Notes: generated from the letters alone by a model not told the origin. Positions 16,262-25,691 are shown, counted from the first letter of the stretch. The stretch: 50,262 bases of DNA from an uncultured Dorea sp. (GCA_910589275.1 CAJUTH010000027.1:1-50262), one strand, 5' to 3'. Program-made: numbers and translations.

Positions 16262-18004
16262 ATGGAAAATATTAATCTTACAATTAATGGCCTTAAAGTA
16301 TCCGCGCCGGCCGGTTCTACTATCCTTGAGGCGGCACATTTGGCGGGAATCAGGATTCCTACTTTATGCTATTTGAAAGAAATCAATGAAATCGGCGCGT
16401 GCCGTATGTGTATTGTTGAGGTGAAGGGGGCAAGGAACCTTGTAGCGGCCTGCGTCCATCCGGTAAACGAGGGCATGGAGGTGTATACCAATACGCCGAA
16501 ATTGATTCAGGCCCGCAAGAAGACGCTGCAGCTTATTCTGTCAAACCATGATAAGAAATGCCTTTCCTGCGTACGGAGCGGCAACTGTGAACTGCAGCAG
16601 CTCTGCCATGAGTACGGAGTAGACGACGAGAACTATTTCGAGGGCGAGACCAACCATTATGAGCTGGATACTTCCGCAGCTCATATGGTCCGTGACAATA
16701 ATAAATGTATCCTCTGCCGCCGCTGTGTGGCTACCTGCGAGAAGGTGCAGGGCATCGGTGTGATCGGAGCAAATAACAGAGGCTTTGATACCTTTATCGG
16801 CTCTGCATTCGACATGGGCCTTGGCGAGACAAGCTGCGTATCCTGCGGACAGTGTATTGCAGTCTGTCCGACCGGAGCGCTGTATGAGAAGGATTACACG
16901 GATCAGATCATAGAAGCAATCGCCGATCCGGAGAAGTATGTAGTGGTTCAGACCGCTCCTTCCGTGCGTGCGGGACTTGGCGAGGAATTTGGATATCCGA
17001 TGGGAACCGACGTGGAAGGAAAGATGGCGGCGGCCTTAAGGAGACTTGGCTTTGATAAAGTATTTGATACGGACTGGGCGGCGGATCTTACCATTATGGA
17101 AGAGGCCCACGAGCTTCTTGACCGGGTGCAGAACGGCGGCGTGCTTCCGCTTATTACCTCCTGTTCGCCGGGATGGATCAAGTACTGCGAGCACTACTTC
17201 CCGGATATGACAGAGCATCTGTCAAGCTGTAAGTCGCCTCAGCAGATGTTCGGCGCGATGCTAAAGACCTACTTTGCAGAGAAGGAAGGCATCGATCCGG
17301 CAAAGATCGTATCCGTCAGCGTAATGCCGTGTACGGCGAAGAAGTTCGAGATCGGCCGCGACGACCAGAGTGCGGCGGGCGTTCCGGATGTGGATATCGC
17401 GATTACCACCAGAGAGCTTGCAAGGCTGATCAAACGCTGCGGTATTGAATTTACAGCCCTTCCGGATGAAGATTTTGACGATCCGATGGGAGAATCCACC
17501 GGCGCGGGCGTCATCTTCGGCGCAACCGGCGGCGTTATGGAGGCAGCCTTACGTACAGCCGTTGAGACGCTGACAGGAGAAGAGCTTGCCACACTGGAAT
17601 TTTCAGAAGTCCGCGGAACTAAGGGAGTCAAGGAAGCGTCCTACCACGTTGCGGGCATGGATGTTAAGGTAGCGGTTGCATCCGGGCTTAACAATGCAAG
17701 AACCCTCCTGAATAAAGTGAAATCCGGCGAGGCAGATTACCATTTCATCGAGATTATGGGATGTCCGGGCGGATGTGTAAACGGCGGAGGACAGCCGCAG
17801 GTATCCGGCGACGTCCGCAACTTTACCGATGTGAAGGGAATCCGCGCAAGCGTTCTCTATAAGAACGACGAAGCGAAAAAGATTCGCAAGTCCCATGAGA
17901 ATCCGGCTATCAAGAAACTCTACGACGAGTATCTGGGTGAGCCGGGAAGCCATAAGGCGCATGAGACCTTACATACCTCATACGTAAAACGTACCATCAA
18001 CTAA
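16262..18004 (+). CDS. hydA: [FeFe] hydrogenase catalytic subunit, group A
   Basis: A 580-residue group A [FeFe] hydrogenase that makes H2 from NADH and ferredoxin together with HydB and HydC. The N-terminal [2Fe-2S] domain (CYLKEINEIGACRMC) is followed by the His/Cys cluster (SNHDKKCLSCVRSGNCELQ), two [4Fe-4S] motifs (CILCRRCVATC, CVSCGQCIAVCP), then the H-cluster motifs TSCSPGW (L1), MPCTAKKFE (L2) and MGCPGGCVNGGGQP (L3). All catalytic cysteines are present. An ATG at 16253 touches the ribosome site, so the ATG at 16262, 9 bases from AGGGAGG, is preferred. It is followed by a strong stem-loop. Confidence 0.92.
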   Translation: MENINLTINGLKVSAPAGSTILEAAHLAGIRIPTLCYLKEINEIGACRMCIVEVKGARNLVAACVHPVNEGMEVYTNTPKLIQARKKTLQLILSNHDKKCLSCVRSGNCELQQLCHEYGVDDENYFEGETNHYELDTSAAHMVRDNNKCILCRRCVATCEKVQGIGVIGANNRGFDTFIGSAFDMGLGETSCVSCGQCIAVCPTGALYEKDYTDQIIEAIADPEKYVVVQTAPSVRAGLGEEFGYPMGTDVEGKMAAALRRLGFDKVFDTDWAADLTIMEEAHELLDRVQNGGVLPLITSCSPGWIKYCEHYFPDMTEHLSSCKSPQQMFGAMLKTYFAEKEGIDPAKIVSVSVMPCTAKKFEIGRDDQSAAGVPDVDIAITTRELARLIKRCGIEFTALPDEDFDDPMGESTGAGVIFGATGGVMEAALRTAVETLTGEELATLEFSEVRGTKGVKEASYHVAGMDVKVAVASGLNNARTLLNKVKSGEADYHFIEIMGCPGGCVNGGGQPQVSGDVRNFTDVKGIRASVLYKNDEAKKIRKSHENPAIKKLYDEYLGEPGSHKAHETLHTSYVKRTIN

Positions 18005-18016
18005 AGAATGACTTTC

Positions 18017-18058
18017 CAGAGCGGGGTGGAAATGCGGGAGCATTTTCACCCCGCTCTG
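18017..18058 (+). terminator. Stem-loop after hydA
   Basis: An 18-bp inverted repeat (CAGAGCGGGGTGGAAATG against CATTTTCACCCCGCTCTG, one G-T pair) with a 6-base loop begins 13 bases after the hydA stop. The following T-run is poor (CGTTTACT), so it may act as a weak terminator or an mRNA 3' protector. Confidence 0.65.
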
Positions 18059-18211
18059 CGTTTACTGGGGGGACTTACGCTGTGTGCGGGAGGACGTGGA
18101 TGCAATCAGACGCTGCTCGCCAAAAAACAGAAAATATCAGCATTTCCCTTTAAAAAAAGCGGGTGTGTATGATACAATAGGTATAGGCAAATGGAAAGGC
18201 AAAGAAACTAA
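18059..18211 (+). promoter_or_regulatory. Leader of the restriction-modification island
   Basis: This gap holds a possible -10 box TACAAT (18173-18178) with no convincing -35, and only a weak ribosome site before the methyltransferase ATG. Base composition becomes AT-rich here, marking the left border of the island. No integrase or direct-repeat border was found. Confidence 0.35.
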
Positions 18212-19267
18212 ATGAAAAATAAGTTAAATACGATAGATTTATTTTGCGGCTGCGGAGGACTGTCTTACGGGTTTGAGAAAGCCGGATATAAAATTTTATT
18301 AGGAATAGATAATGATTCAAAAGCATTAGAGACATTCGAATTAAATCATTATGGCGCTAAATCAATCTGTGGAGATATAACAAAAATATCATATGAAAAA
18401 GATATGAAACCATTGATCGGTGATGAGAAAATCGATGTAATTATCGGCGGGCCGCCGTGTCAGGGGATGTCTCTTTCCGGGCCTAGAAAGTTTGATGATC
18501 CTAGAAATAAATTGTATTTATCATATATCCGCTTAGTACAGGAAATACAGCCCAAAGCATTTGTGATCGAAAATGTACCGGGACTGGTAGGATTATTTGG
18601 AGGCCGGATTAAAGATAACATTATAGAAAAGTTTACAGAGATGGGATATCGGATTCAATATAAAATATTATGCGCTGCTGATTATGGAGTTCCGCAAAGC
18701 AGAAAGAGAGTAGTTTTTGTAGGAACCAAAACTGGAGAATTTGTATATCCCGAGATAAATGAGAATAAAGTGAGTTGTAATATGGCATTATCGGATCTGC
18801 CAGCATTAGAAAATGAACTTGGAGAAGAAGTTTTAGAATATTTGACGCCGCCGCAAAACGAATATCAGAAAATAATGCGTAAGAATTCTAAAGTGGTTAA
18901 AAATCATATCGCGGCTAAGCATTCCGAGCGGGTGAAAAAAATAATTTCTTTAGTTCCAGATGGAGGGAATTATAAAGATTTACCAGATGAGTATATAAAT
19001 AGCAGAAACTTTCATGTTGCATGGACAAGGTTTGCAAGCGATAAACCGGCGCCGACGATTGATACAGGGCATCGGCATCATTTTCATTATAAGTATAACC
19101 GTGTACCTACGGTTAGGGAATGTGCAAGACTGCAGTCGTTTCCAGATGATTTTATTTTCTTAGGAAATAAGACCCAGCAATTTAGACAGGTAGGCAATGC
19201 AGTGCCGCCGCTTATGGCACAGTGTATTGCAGAACAGTTGAAAAAAGTATTAGGAGATGAAAAATAG
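18212..19267 (+). CDS. DNA cytosine-5 methyltransferase 1
   Basis: A 351-residue C5-cytosine methyltransferase. The SAM-binding motif I is IDLFCGCGGLSYGF, the catalytic motif IV is GGPPCQGMSLSG, motif VI is VIENVPGL, and motifs VIII-X follow (DYGVPQSRKRVVFVG; RECARLQSFPDDF; QVGNAVPPLMA). The target-recognition region lies around residues 190-280. It is first in an AT-rich four-gene block with a one-base overlap to the DUF3883 gene, suggesting a type II restriction-modification system. The target sequence cannot be read from the protein. Confidence 0.9.
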   Translation: MKNKLNTIDLFCGCGGLSYGFEKAGYKILLGIDNDSKALETFELNHYGAKSICGDITKISYEKDMKPLIGDEKIDVIIGGPPCQGMSLSGPRKFDDPRNKLYLSYIRLVQEIQPKAFVIENVPGLVGLFGGRIKDNIIEKFTEMGYRIQYKILCAADYGVPQSRKRVVFVGTKTGEFVYPEINENKVSCNMALSDLPALENELGEEVLEYLTPPQNEYQKIMRKNSKVVKNHIAAKHSERVKKIISLVPDGGNYKDLPDEYINSRNFHVAWTRFASDKPAPTIDTGHRHHFHYKYNRVPTVRECARLQSFPDDFIFLGNKTQQFRQVGNAVPPLMAQCIAEQLKKVLGDEK

Positions 19268-20730
19268 TGGCAGAGTATAAAGTTCCAGAAGAATACTTTT
19301 TTAGAGTACATCATATCCGGCCCAGATTTAAAAGTGATATAGAAAATGTGCTGATTTATGTTGCGGAAGAAATTTCCCGTGTTGGTGAAAAAGAAACAGA
19401 CAAGTTTGTTGAGGAAGTAAATGCAGCGTTATTTCGTTATCCGGGAAATGCACATAGAGAATTAAAGACAATAAATAATTGGAGAACAGAGATATCAGCA
19501 TTGTTTGGTTTTATAGAGCATACAGCGGCAACGGATAAACCGGGAAGGCGTGCGGCAGAGCTTGCCAAGAGCGGAGACTTAGTGGAGTGTTTTAAAACAT
19601 TTCTTTATAATTTTCAGTATCCGGGAGCACATATAAAACCGAATCGAGTTTTAGAACAAATTGAAGAAGGAATTCATTTTAAACCGGCGCAATACATTTT
19701 AAAGCTGCTGAGATATGCTAATCGTGATGGTGGAAATTCGGTTGGAATTACGAAATTTGAAATATGTCATTGTGTATTCAATGATCTGCGGGTTACAAGA
19801 GACTGTGAAGGGGCAGAGAAAACTTGGAAAAGAATTTCTCAGAATAGGAAAGATGGATTCACATATGATCAGACTGGCGATGTGATAAGATATGCCGGTG
19901 ATATTATTGATTATATGGAGACAGCGAATCTTTTGAAAACTTATGACAGCAGGACTTATTACTTAAATACTTTGGAAGAGGAATCTATCGTAAAATTCTG
20001 CGAATCTAAGGAATGGTTTGGCGAGTATGATACAATGATCAGCAAAAAAAGCGGGAGTATGGAAGCTGTCAAAGCATGTGTCAGCGGCTGGTTTTCTTAT
20101 GTAAATAGAGATATGCAGGATACAGATTTCTCTACTGATATTTTGGCATATATTGCAAGCGATGAAGAAGAATTAAAACAATTGAAGGAAAATACAGCGA
20201 ATGTAGAAACCAGTGGTTTGGATGAACTTGTTCAAAGGGACGATATATTAGAAAAACGTATTTCTACATATTTTGATAAGTTTACGACAAAGGATATCGG
20301 GGATATTGGAGAAAATTTGGTACACGGTCACGAGTGTATGCGGATCAAGCTGGGCGGACGCGAAGATTTAATACATCTAATTAAAAGAATACCGACACAA
20401 TTTGCAGTTGGATACGACATTAGTTCAGTGGAATTGGACGAACGGAAGCGGTATATAGAAGTAAAGACAACCATTAGTTCAAAACCGCTGCATTTCAATC
20501 GGATCCATCTTACAAAAAATGAATGGAATACGGCAAGCAGTACGCATGACAGATATTATGTATATCGCTTGATGTTAAGTAAGAACGAGCGAAAACTGTT
20601 TTTGCTGCAGGATCCGGTTGGACTTTACAAAAAGGACAAGATAAATATGATCCCTTCTGATGGTGCGGATATAACATTCGATCCGAAAGAAGCGGGAGAA
20701 TTTGAGGAGTTGTTGACATGGAAAAATTGA
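19267..20730 (+). CDS. DUF3883 (NOV-type) protein, likely restriction endonuclease
   Basis: A 487-residue protein starting with GTG that overlaps the methyltransferase stop (TAGTG), AGGAGATG upstream. The N-terminal 330 residues are mainly helical and not recognised. The C-terminal part (about 350-487) resembles the DUF3883 / NO VEIN C-terminal nuclease-like domain: DIGENLVHGHE, VGYDISSVELDERKRYIEVKTT with a D...ExK arrangement typical of PD-(D/E)XK nucleases, and a later TKNEWNTAS helix. Its place between two methyltransferases makes it the best candidate for the restriction nuclease. This is inference; the fold is suggested by motif only. Confidence 0.65.
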   Translation: MAEYKVPEEYFFRVHHIRPRFKSDIENVLIYVAEEISRVGEKETDKFVEEVNAALFRYPGNAHRELKTINNWRTEISALFGFIEHTAATDKPGRRAAELAKSGDLVECFKTFLYNFQYPGAHIKPNRVLEQIEEGIHFKPAQYILKLLRYANRDGGNSVGITKFEICHCVFNDLRVTRDCEGAEKTWKRISQNRKDGFTYDQTGDVIRYAGDIIDYMETANLLKTYDSRTYYLNTLEEESIVKFCESKEWFGEYDTMISKKSGSMEAVKACVSGWFSYVNRDMQDTDFSTDILAYIASDEEELKQLKENTANVETSGLDELVQRDDILEKRISTYFDKFTTKDIGDIGENLVHGHECMRIKLGGREDLIHLIKRIPTQFAVGYDISSVELDERKRYIEVKTTISSKPLHFNRIHLTKNEWNTASSTHDRYYVYRLMLSKNERKLFLLQDPVGLYKKDKINMIPSDGADITFDPKEAGEFEELLTWKN

Positions 20731-21686
20731 AAGTTGCGTCGTTATTTTGCGGATGCGGCGGAACCGATGTTGGCTTAATAGGAAATTTTGATTTTTTAGG
20801 AAAGCATTATAATTCTAACAGTATGGAAATTGTGTATGCGAATGATATAGATGATAATGCATGTAATATTTTTAAAGAGAATTTTGGAATTATGCCAGAC
20901 AATCGGGATATTAGAGAAGTTAAGACAGAAGAACTGCCAGAATTTGATATTTTGACCGGAGGATTTCCGTGTCAGTCGTTCTCCATCGTTGCGCAGAATC
21001 CGAAGCGATTAGGCGTAAAAGATGAAAGAGGAAAACTTTTCTTTGAAATGTGCAGGATTTTAAGAGAACGGCAGCCGAAATGCTTTATTGCGGAAAATGT
21101 AAAGGGAATACTTACAGCAAATAAAAGAAGTGCATTTCCGCTGATTTTGAAAGAGTTTGAAGAAAGCGGTTATGATGTACAATATGAAATTTTGAATTCG
21201 GCAGATTATGGAGTCCCACAGAAAAGAGAGCGTGTTATTATCGTGGGATTCAGAAAAGACTTAAACATATCATTTTCATTTCCTAAAGCAGAAATAGAAG
21301 ATGAAACGAAACATATACCATTAAAAACTGTTATTGAAAAGCATGTGGATGAAAAGTATTTTTTTAGTGAAAAAGCTGTTGCTGGAATGATGAAAAAGCG
21401 TGAAAGCATGAATAAAGGAAGGGCGCAGGATATCAATAGACCTTGTAATACAGTAGGAGCGCATCTGGCAAAAGTGTCTCTAAATAGTACGGATCCAGTA
21501 CTTATGGAAGGTGAAAGATATCGACGGTTTACACCGAGAGAGGTTGCAAGAATCCAGTCTTTTCCAGACGATTTTGAATTGGTTGGAAGTGAGTCTGCGC
21601 AGTACAAAGCATTGGGAAATGCGATTCCGCCAGTCATGTTTTGGCATGTTGCAAAAGCAGTAAGCAAGGAATTGAAAAAGGATTAA
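20718..21686 (+). CDS. DNA cytosine-5 methyltransferase 2
   Basis: A 322-residue C5-cytosine methyltransferase with motif I ASLFCGCGGTDVGL, catalytic GGFPCQSFSIVAQ, ENV motif (FIAENVKGIL), DYGVPQKRERVIIVGF and the C-terminal REVARIQSFPDDF and ALGNAIPPVM motifs. It overlaps the DUF3883 gene by 13 bases and is 1 base from the Vsr gene. It is clearly different in sequence from methyltransferase 1. Two C5 enzymes in one system often modify opposite strands of an asymmetric site, or one is a control or spare enzyme; sequence alone cannot decide. Confidence 0.9.
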   Translation: MEKLKVASLFCGCGGTDVGLIGNFDFLGKHYNSNSMEIVYANDIDDNACNIFKENFGIMPDNRDIREVKTEELPEFDILTGGFPCQSFSIVAQNPKRLGVKDERGKLFFEMCRILRERQPKCFIAENVKGILTANKRSAFPLILKEFEESGYDVQYEILNSADYGVPQKRERVIIVGFRKDLNISFSFPKAEIEDETKHIPLKTVIEKHVDEKYFFSEKAVAGMMKKRESMNKGRAQDINRPCNTVGAHLAKVSLNSTDPVLMEGERYRRFTPREVARIQSFPDDFELVGSESAQYKALGNAIPPVMFWHVAKAVSKELKKD

Positions 21687-21687
21687 A

Positions 21688-22140
21688 ATGGATAACTTGA
21701 CGAAAGAGCAGCGTAGAAAAAATATGCAGAATATCCGGGCAAAAGATACAGGCATAGAGTTGAGATTGAGGAAGGCTTTGTGGCATAAGGGGTATCGTTA
21801 TCGGAAAAACGATAAAAGTCTTCCCGGAAAGCCGGATATTGTTTTGACAAAATATAAGATTGTTATTTTTTGTGATAGTGAATTTTTTCATGGTAAGGAT
21901 TGGGAAATTTTGAAGCCTAGAATTGAGAGAGGAACAAATAGTGACTATTGGCTTAAGAAAATTTCCAATAATAGAAAACGAGATGATGAAGTAAATAAAC
22001 AGCTTTTATTTAGAGGATGGACTGTAATTCGGTTTTGGGGAAAAGATATTCAGAAAAATCTTGATGAATGTTTAAAAGTTGTTGAAGAGACTATTTTTGA
22101 GACTATTATTGGAGAAGAAATAAATGAAGATATGGAGTAG
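21688..22140 (+). CDS. vsr: Very short patch repair (Vsr) endonuclease
   Basis: A 150-residue Vsr-type nuclease that cuts next to T:G mismatches arising when 5-methylcytosine deaminates. The N-terminus (RRKNMQNIRAKDTGIELRLR) and core (LPGKPDIVLTKYKIVIFCDS, catalytic Asp in KPD, then FFHGKDW) match the family, as does SDYWLKKISNNRKRDDEV and GWTVIRFW. It accompanies C5 methyltransferases, as here. It is the last gene of the island. Confidence 0.88.
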   Translation: MDNLTKEQRRKNMQNIRAKDTGIELRLRKALWHKGYRYRKNDKSLPGKPDIVLTKYKIVIFCDSEFFHGKDWEILKPRIERGTNSDYWLKKISNNRKRDDEVNKQLLFRGWTVIRFWGKDIQKNLDECLKVVEETIFETIIGEEINEDME

Positions 22141-22145
22141 AAGAA

Positions 22146-22790
22146 ATGGCAAAGTATCAATATTATTTTTTTGACCTAGATGGGACGCTTATAGACTCCG
22201 AGAGGGGAATTACCAATTCAGTCAAATATGTTCTGGAGAAATATCATATGAAAGAATATGACATGGGGACATTGCGGAAATTCATCGGGCCGCCCCTTGG
22301 AGAATCGTTCCAGAAGTATTTTGGATTTGCTGCGGAAGAGACGGGGGAGCTGATCGCATGTTACAGAGAGTATTATTCTGCCGGGGGAATGTATGAGGCG
22401 GAGGTATACGGAGGTATAGAGGCTCTGTTAAAGGGGCTGAAGGCAGAAGGGAAGATACTGGCTGTGGCGACCTCCAAGCCGGAGTATTTTGCCAGGAAAA
22501 TTCTGGAGCGTTTCGGGCTGGCAAAGTATTTTGACTGTATCGCGGGAGCGACTATGGATGGAGCCAGAAGCAGCAAGAGCGACGTGCTCGCCTATGCGCT
22601 GGCCCAGTGCAAGGCAGAGGAGAAAGCCAGAGCTGTCATGATCGGGGACAGGGAGCAGGATGTTTTCGGGGCAAGGAAGAACGGATTGGAGAGCATCGGC
22701 GTTTTGTTCGGCTTCGGAAGCCGGGCGGAGCTTGAGGCGGCCGGCGCCGAATACATTGTAAATACGCCGGAAGAGATTAGAAAGATATAA
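22146..22790 (+). CDS. HAD-family phosphatase (phosphoglycolate phosphatase-like)
   Basis: A 214-residue haloacid dehalogenase-type hydrolase. Motif I FFDLDGTLIDSERG carries both catalytic Asp residues, motif II is AVATSKPEYF, and the Mg-binding motif is MIGDREQDVFGARKNGL. The helical cap between residues 15 and 80 is of the PGP/beta-phosphoglucomutase type. The substrate is unknown. It starts 5 bases after the Vsr gene but its base composition already resembles the chromosomal genes downstream, so the island ends between them. Confidence 0.85.
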   Translation: MAKYQYYFFDLDGTLIDSERGITNSVKYVLEKYHMKEYDMGTLRKFIGPPLGESFQKYFGFAAEETGELIACYREYYSAGGMYEAEVYGGIEALLKGLKAEGKILAVATSKPEYFARKILERFGLAKYFDCIAGATMDGARSSKSDVLAYALAQCKAEEKARAVMIGDREQDVFGARKNGLESIGVLFGFGSRAELEAAGAEYIVNTPEEIRKI

Positions 22791-22804
22791 GGAGGAGACG
22801 GCAA

Positions 22805-24517
22805 GTGAAGGTAATTGATTTTAAGGATGCAAGCTGCAGGCACTGTTATAAGTGCGTGAGGTATTGTGAGGTGAAAGCAATTTCGGTTCAGAATGAACAG
22901 GCGCATATTATGGAGGACCACTGTATCCACTGCGGACAGTGTTTAGAGATCTGTCCGCAGAATGCCAAGACCTTCGCCAGTGACATGGAACGGGTAAAGG
23001 GATATCTGAAGCAGGGGATTAAGACGGTGGTTTCTATTGCGCCTTCTTACTTAAGCGTACTGGAGTTTGACCAGCCGGGGCAGGTGGTGGACGCTCTTAT
23101 GAAGCTGGGCTTTTCGGAGGTCCGGGAGACGGCGGAGGGAGCGGCTCTGGTGACGAACGAATACCGCAGGCTCTTAAGGGAGGGAACGATGAAGAATATC
23201 ATTTCCACCTGCTGTCCTAGTATCAATGACCTGATTGAGAAATACTACCCATCCCTGACGCCCCAGATGGCTCCGGTGGTTTCCCCGATGATCGCCCACG
23301 GAAGGCTGATCAAGAGTATTTACGGGCCGGATGTGAAGGTGGTGTTCTTAGGCCCCTGCATTGCCAAGAAGGAGGAAGCCGTAGGCGACGAGCGGGTGGC
23401 GGGAGCCATCAACGCGATCCTGACCTTTGAGGAGATCATCAAATGGTGGAAATCTGCCGGGATTGACGTTTGTAAATGCGAGGAAAAGCCTATGGGCAAT
23501 CCGGATCCGGGCGTGAACCAGCTCTATCCTTCCAGCGGCGGCGTCATTACCTCTGTGCTGGCGGATGCACAGGAAGATCAGTACCACAAGATCCATGCGG
23601 ACGGAATCAAGAACTGTATGGAGCTTCTGGGGGAACTGACCAGAGGCGAGATCGAGGGGTGCTTTTTTGAGCTGAATATCTGCGAGAGCGGATGCATCAA
23701 GGGGCCGGCCTCTAACCGGTGGCAGCGTTCCATGCTGAAAGCGAAGATGGATCTGGAGGGAAGGATCCGGCACAGGGAGGACGCGAAAGGAATTGACGGC
23801 AGCGCTGTTTCCATGGAAAAGGTATTTAAGAACCGGAGCGTCCACGATCAGATTCCGACGGATGAGCAGCTTACGGAGATCCTTCACGCTATGGGCAAAT
23901 ATACAAGGGCGGACGAGTTAAACTGCGGAGCCTGCGGCTATTCTACCTGCAGGAATAAGGCCGTCGCGGTATTCCAAGGCAAGGCGGAGGTGAGCATGTG
24001 TCTGCCTCACGCGGTGGCTCAGGCGGAATCCATGTCCAACGTGGTCATGGATGTGACGCCGAACATGATTCTTGTGGTGGATAAGGAGCTGCGCATCCGA
24101 GAGTGCAACAAGCGGGCGCTGGATAAGCTGGGCGTGTCTAGAGAAGAGGCACTGGAGCGGTACATATTTGAATTTATCGAGGTGGAGGATATCGAGGAAG
24201 TGCTTGCCACGAAGGAATCCATTATGCGGAAGAAGATTAATCTGGAGACGCTGGATATGGTGGCGAAGGAGACAATCATTTATATTGATTCCAAGGAATC
24301 TGTGCTGGTGCTTTACTGGGATATCAGCAAAGAGGAGAAGGCGAAGGAGCAGCATATGAACCTGAAGATGGAGACGGTTGAGATCGCGCAGAGGGTTATC
24401 GATAAGCAGATGATGGTAGCGCAGGAAATAGCGGGGCTTTTAGGAGAGACTACGGCGGAGACCAAGGTAACGCTTTCGAAGCTTAGGGATTCAATTCTGG
24501 ATGATGGAGAAGAGTAA
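22805..24517 (+). CDS. Sensory [FeFe] hydrogenase (group C-like, HydS) with PAS domain
   Basis: A 570-residue protein with a GTG start after AAGGAGG. Two N-terminal [4Fe-4S] motifs (CRHCYKCVRYCEVKAI, CIHCGQCLEICP) precede an H-cluster domain with modified motifs: STCCPSIND near 134 (L1), FLGPCIAKKEEA near 180 (L2) and CESGCIKGPA near 293 (L3, without the usual CPGGC). An extra cluster domain (CGACGYSTC...CLPH, about 373-400) and a PAS domain (about 410-510) follow, then a coiled coil. This order is known for group C hydrogenases believed to sense H2 or redox state rather than to catalyse bulk turnover. It is coupled to the phosphatase gene downstream, which is probably the output. Confidence 0.85.
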   Translation: MKVIDFKDASCRHCYKCVRYCEVKAISVQNEQAHIMEDHCIHCGQCLEICPQNAKTFASDMERVKGYLKQGIKTVVSIAPSYLSVLEFDQPGQVVDALMKLGFSEVRETAEGAALVTNEYRRLLREGTMKNIISTCCPSINDLIEKYYPSLTPQMAPVVSPMIAHGRLIKSIYGPDVKVVFLGPCIAKKEEAVGDERVAGAINAILTFEEIIKWWKSAGIDVCKCEEKPMGNPDPGVNQLYPSSGGVITSVLADAQEDQYHKIHADGIKNCMELLGELTRGEIEGCFFELNICESGCIKGPASNRWQRSMLKAKMDLEGRIRHREDAKGIDGSAVSMEKVFKNRSVHDQIPTDEQLTEILHAMGKYTRADELNCGACGYSTCRNKAVAVFQGKAEVSMCLPHAVAQAESMSNVVMDVTPNMILVVDKELRIRECNKRALDKLGVSREEALERYIFEFIEVEDIEEVLATKESIMRKKINLETLDMVAKETIIYIDSKESVLVLYWDISKEEKAKEQHMNLKMETVEIAQRVIDKQMMVAQEIAGLLGETTAETKVTLSKLRDSILDDGEE

Positions 24518-24518
24518 A

Positions 24519-25691
24519 ATGAGTGTAAGTGTAGATATCTGTTGGAAAAGCTTCAATAAAAACCATGAGGAGCTGTGCGGCGATAAGGTAGAGGTATTAA
24601 AGACGGCAGACTCGGATATTGTGATTCTGGCAGACGGAATGGGGAGCGGCGTAAAGGCCAACATTTTAGCGACGCTGACCTCTAGGATTCTGGGAACCAT
24701 GTTCCGGGAAGGGGCGGAAATCGATTCCTGCGTGGAGACCATTGCCAAGACGCTTCCGATCTGTAAGGAAAGAGAGGTTGCCTACGCGACGTTCAGTATC
24801 CTTCAGGTTTTCCGAAACGGAGAGGCGTATCTGGTGGAATACGACAATCCCAAATGCATTTTTATCCGCAATAAGGAAATTGTGGATTACCCTTATGTGG
24901 AGCGCGTGATTGAAGGGAAGAGCATCCGGGAATACCGGTTTCAGGTAGAGTTAAACGACTGTTTTGTGCTGATGAGCGACGGCGCGATCTGGGCTGGGAC
25001 GGAAGAGACCATGAATTATAACTGGGAGTGGGAGGATATGTCCCAGTATGCCCTTAAGTGTACCAAGGAGACCCTTTCGGCGGCAAGGCTTGCGGCTATG
25101 TTAAGTCAGGTATGCTTCGACCTGTACGGCCAGAAGCCGGGGGACGATACAACGGTGGCGGTCACCCGGATTATCCGGAGGCGCACGATCAATATCTTTA
25201 CCGGGCCTCCTTCAAGGAAGGAGGACGACGAACGGCTGATGCATGACTTTATGAAGCAGGAGGGCAAGAAGATCGTCTGCGGCGGTACCAGCGCCAACAT
25301 AGCGGCCCGGGTTCTGAAAAGGGAAATCGTTACGCTGGTGGAGCATGCAGATCCGACGGTTCCGCCGATGGCAGTAATCGAGGGACTGGATTTGGTGACG
25401 GAGGGCGTACTGACCATCGGAAAGGCGCTGGATCTTCTGAGGCGTTATGAGAACGATGATTTTGACGAGGCATTTTTTGATGAGCTGGATGCGGATAACG
25501 GCGCGGCCAGACTGGCGAAGGTCATCATAGAAGAGTGCACGGACCTGAATCTGTTTGTAGGGAAAGCCATGAATGTGGCCCATCAGAATTCCAACCTGCC
25601 CTTTAACTTAAGCGTTAGGATGAATCTGGTAGATCAGATGAAGGAATGCGCGGAGCATCTGGGAAAACATGTGTCGGTAAAATATTATTAA
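24519..25691 (+). CDS. PP2C/SpoIIE-family protein phosphatase with extra C-terminal domain
   Basis: A 390-residue protein. The first 235 residues form a SpoIIE-like PP2C phosphatase domain (ILADGMGSGVKANI, LMSDGAIWAG, GDDTTVAVTRI, with metal-binding Asp residues). The last 155 residues form an extra domain (GPPSRKEDDERLMHDFMKQ, VCGGTSANIAARVL, VEGL-type helices) that I recognise only as common beside sensory hydrogenases. I start at ATG 24519, right after the hydrogenase TAA, with GGAGA 8 bases upstream. It probably relays the hydrogenase signal by dephosphorylating a target protein, perhaps an anti-sigma-type partner elsewhere. Confidence 0.8.
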   Translation: MSVSVDICWKSFNKNHEELCGDKVEVLKTADSDIVILADGMGSGVKANILATLTSRILGTMFREGAEIDSCVETIAKTLPICKEREVAYATFSILQVFRNGEAYLVEYDNPKCIFIRNKEIVDYPYVERVIEGKSIREYRFQVELNDCFVLMSDGAIWAGTEETMNYNWEWEDMSQYALKCTKETLSAARLAAMLSQVCFDLYGQKPGDDTTVAVTRIIRRRTINIFTGPPSRKEDDERLMHDFMKQEGKKIVCGGTSANIAARVLKREIVTLVEHADPTVPPMAVIEGLDLVTEGVLTIGKALDLLRRYENDDFDEAFFDELDADNGAARLAKVIIEECTDLNLFVGKAMNVAHQNSNLPFNLSVRMNLVDQMKECAEHLGKHVSVKYY

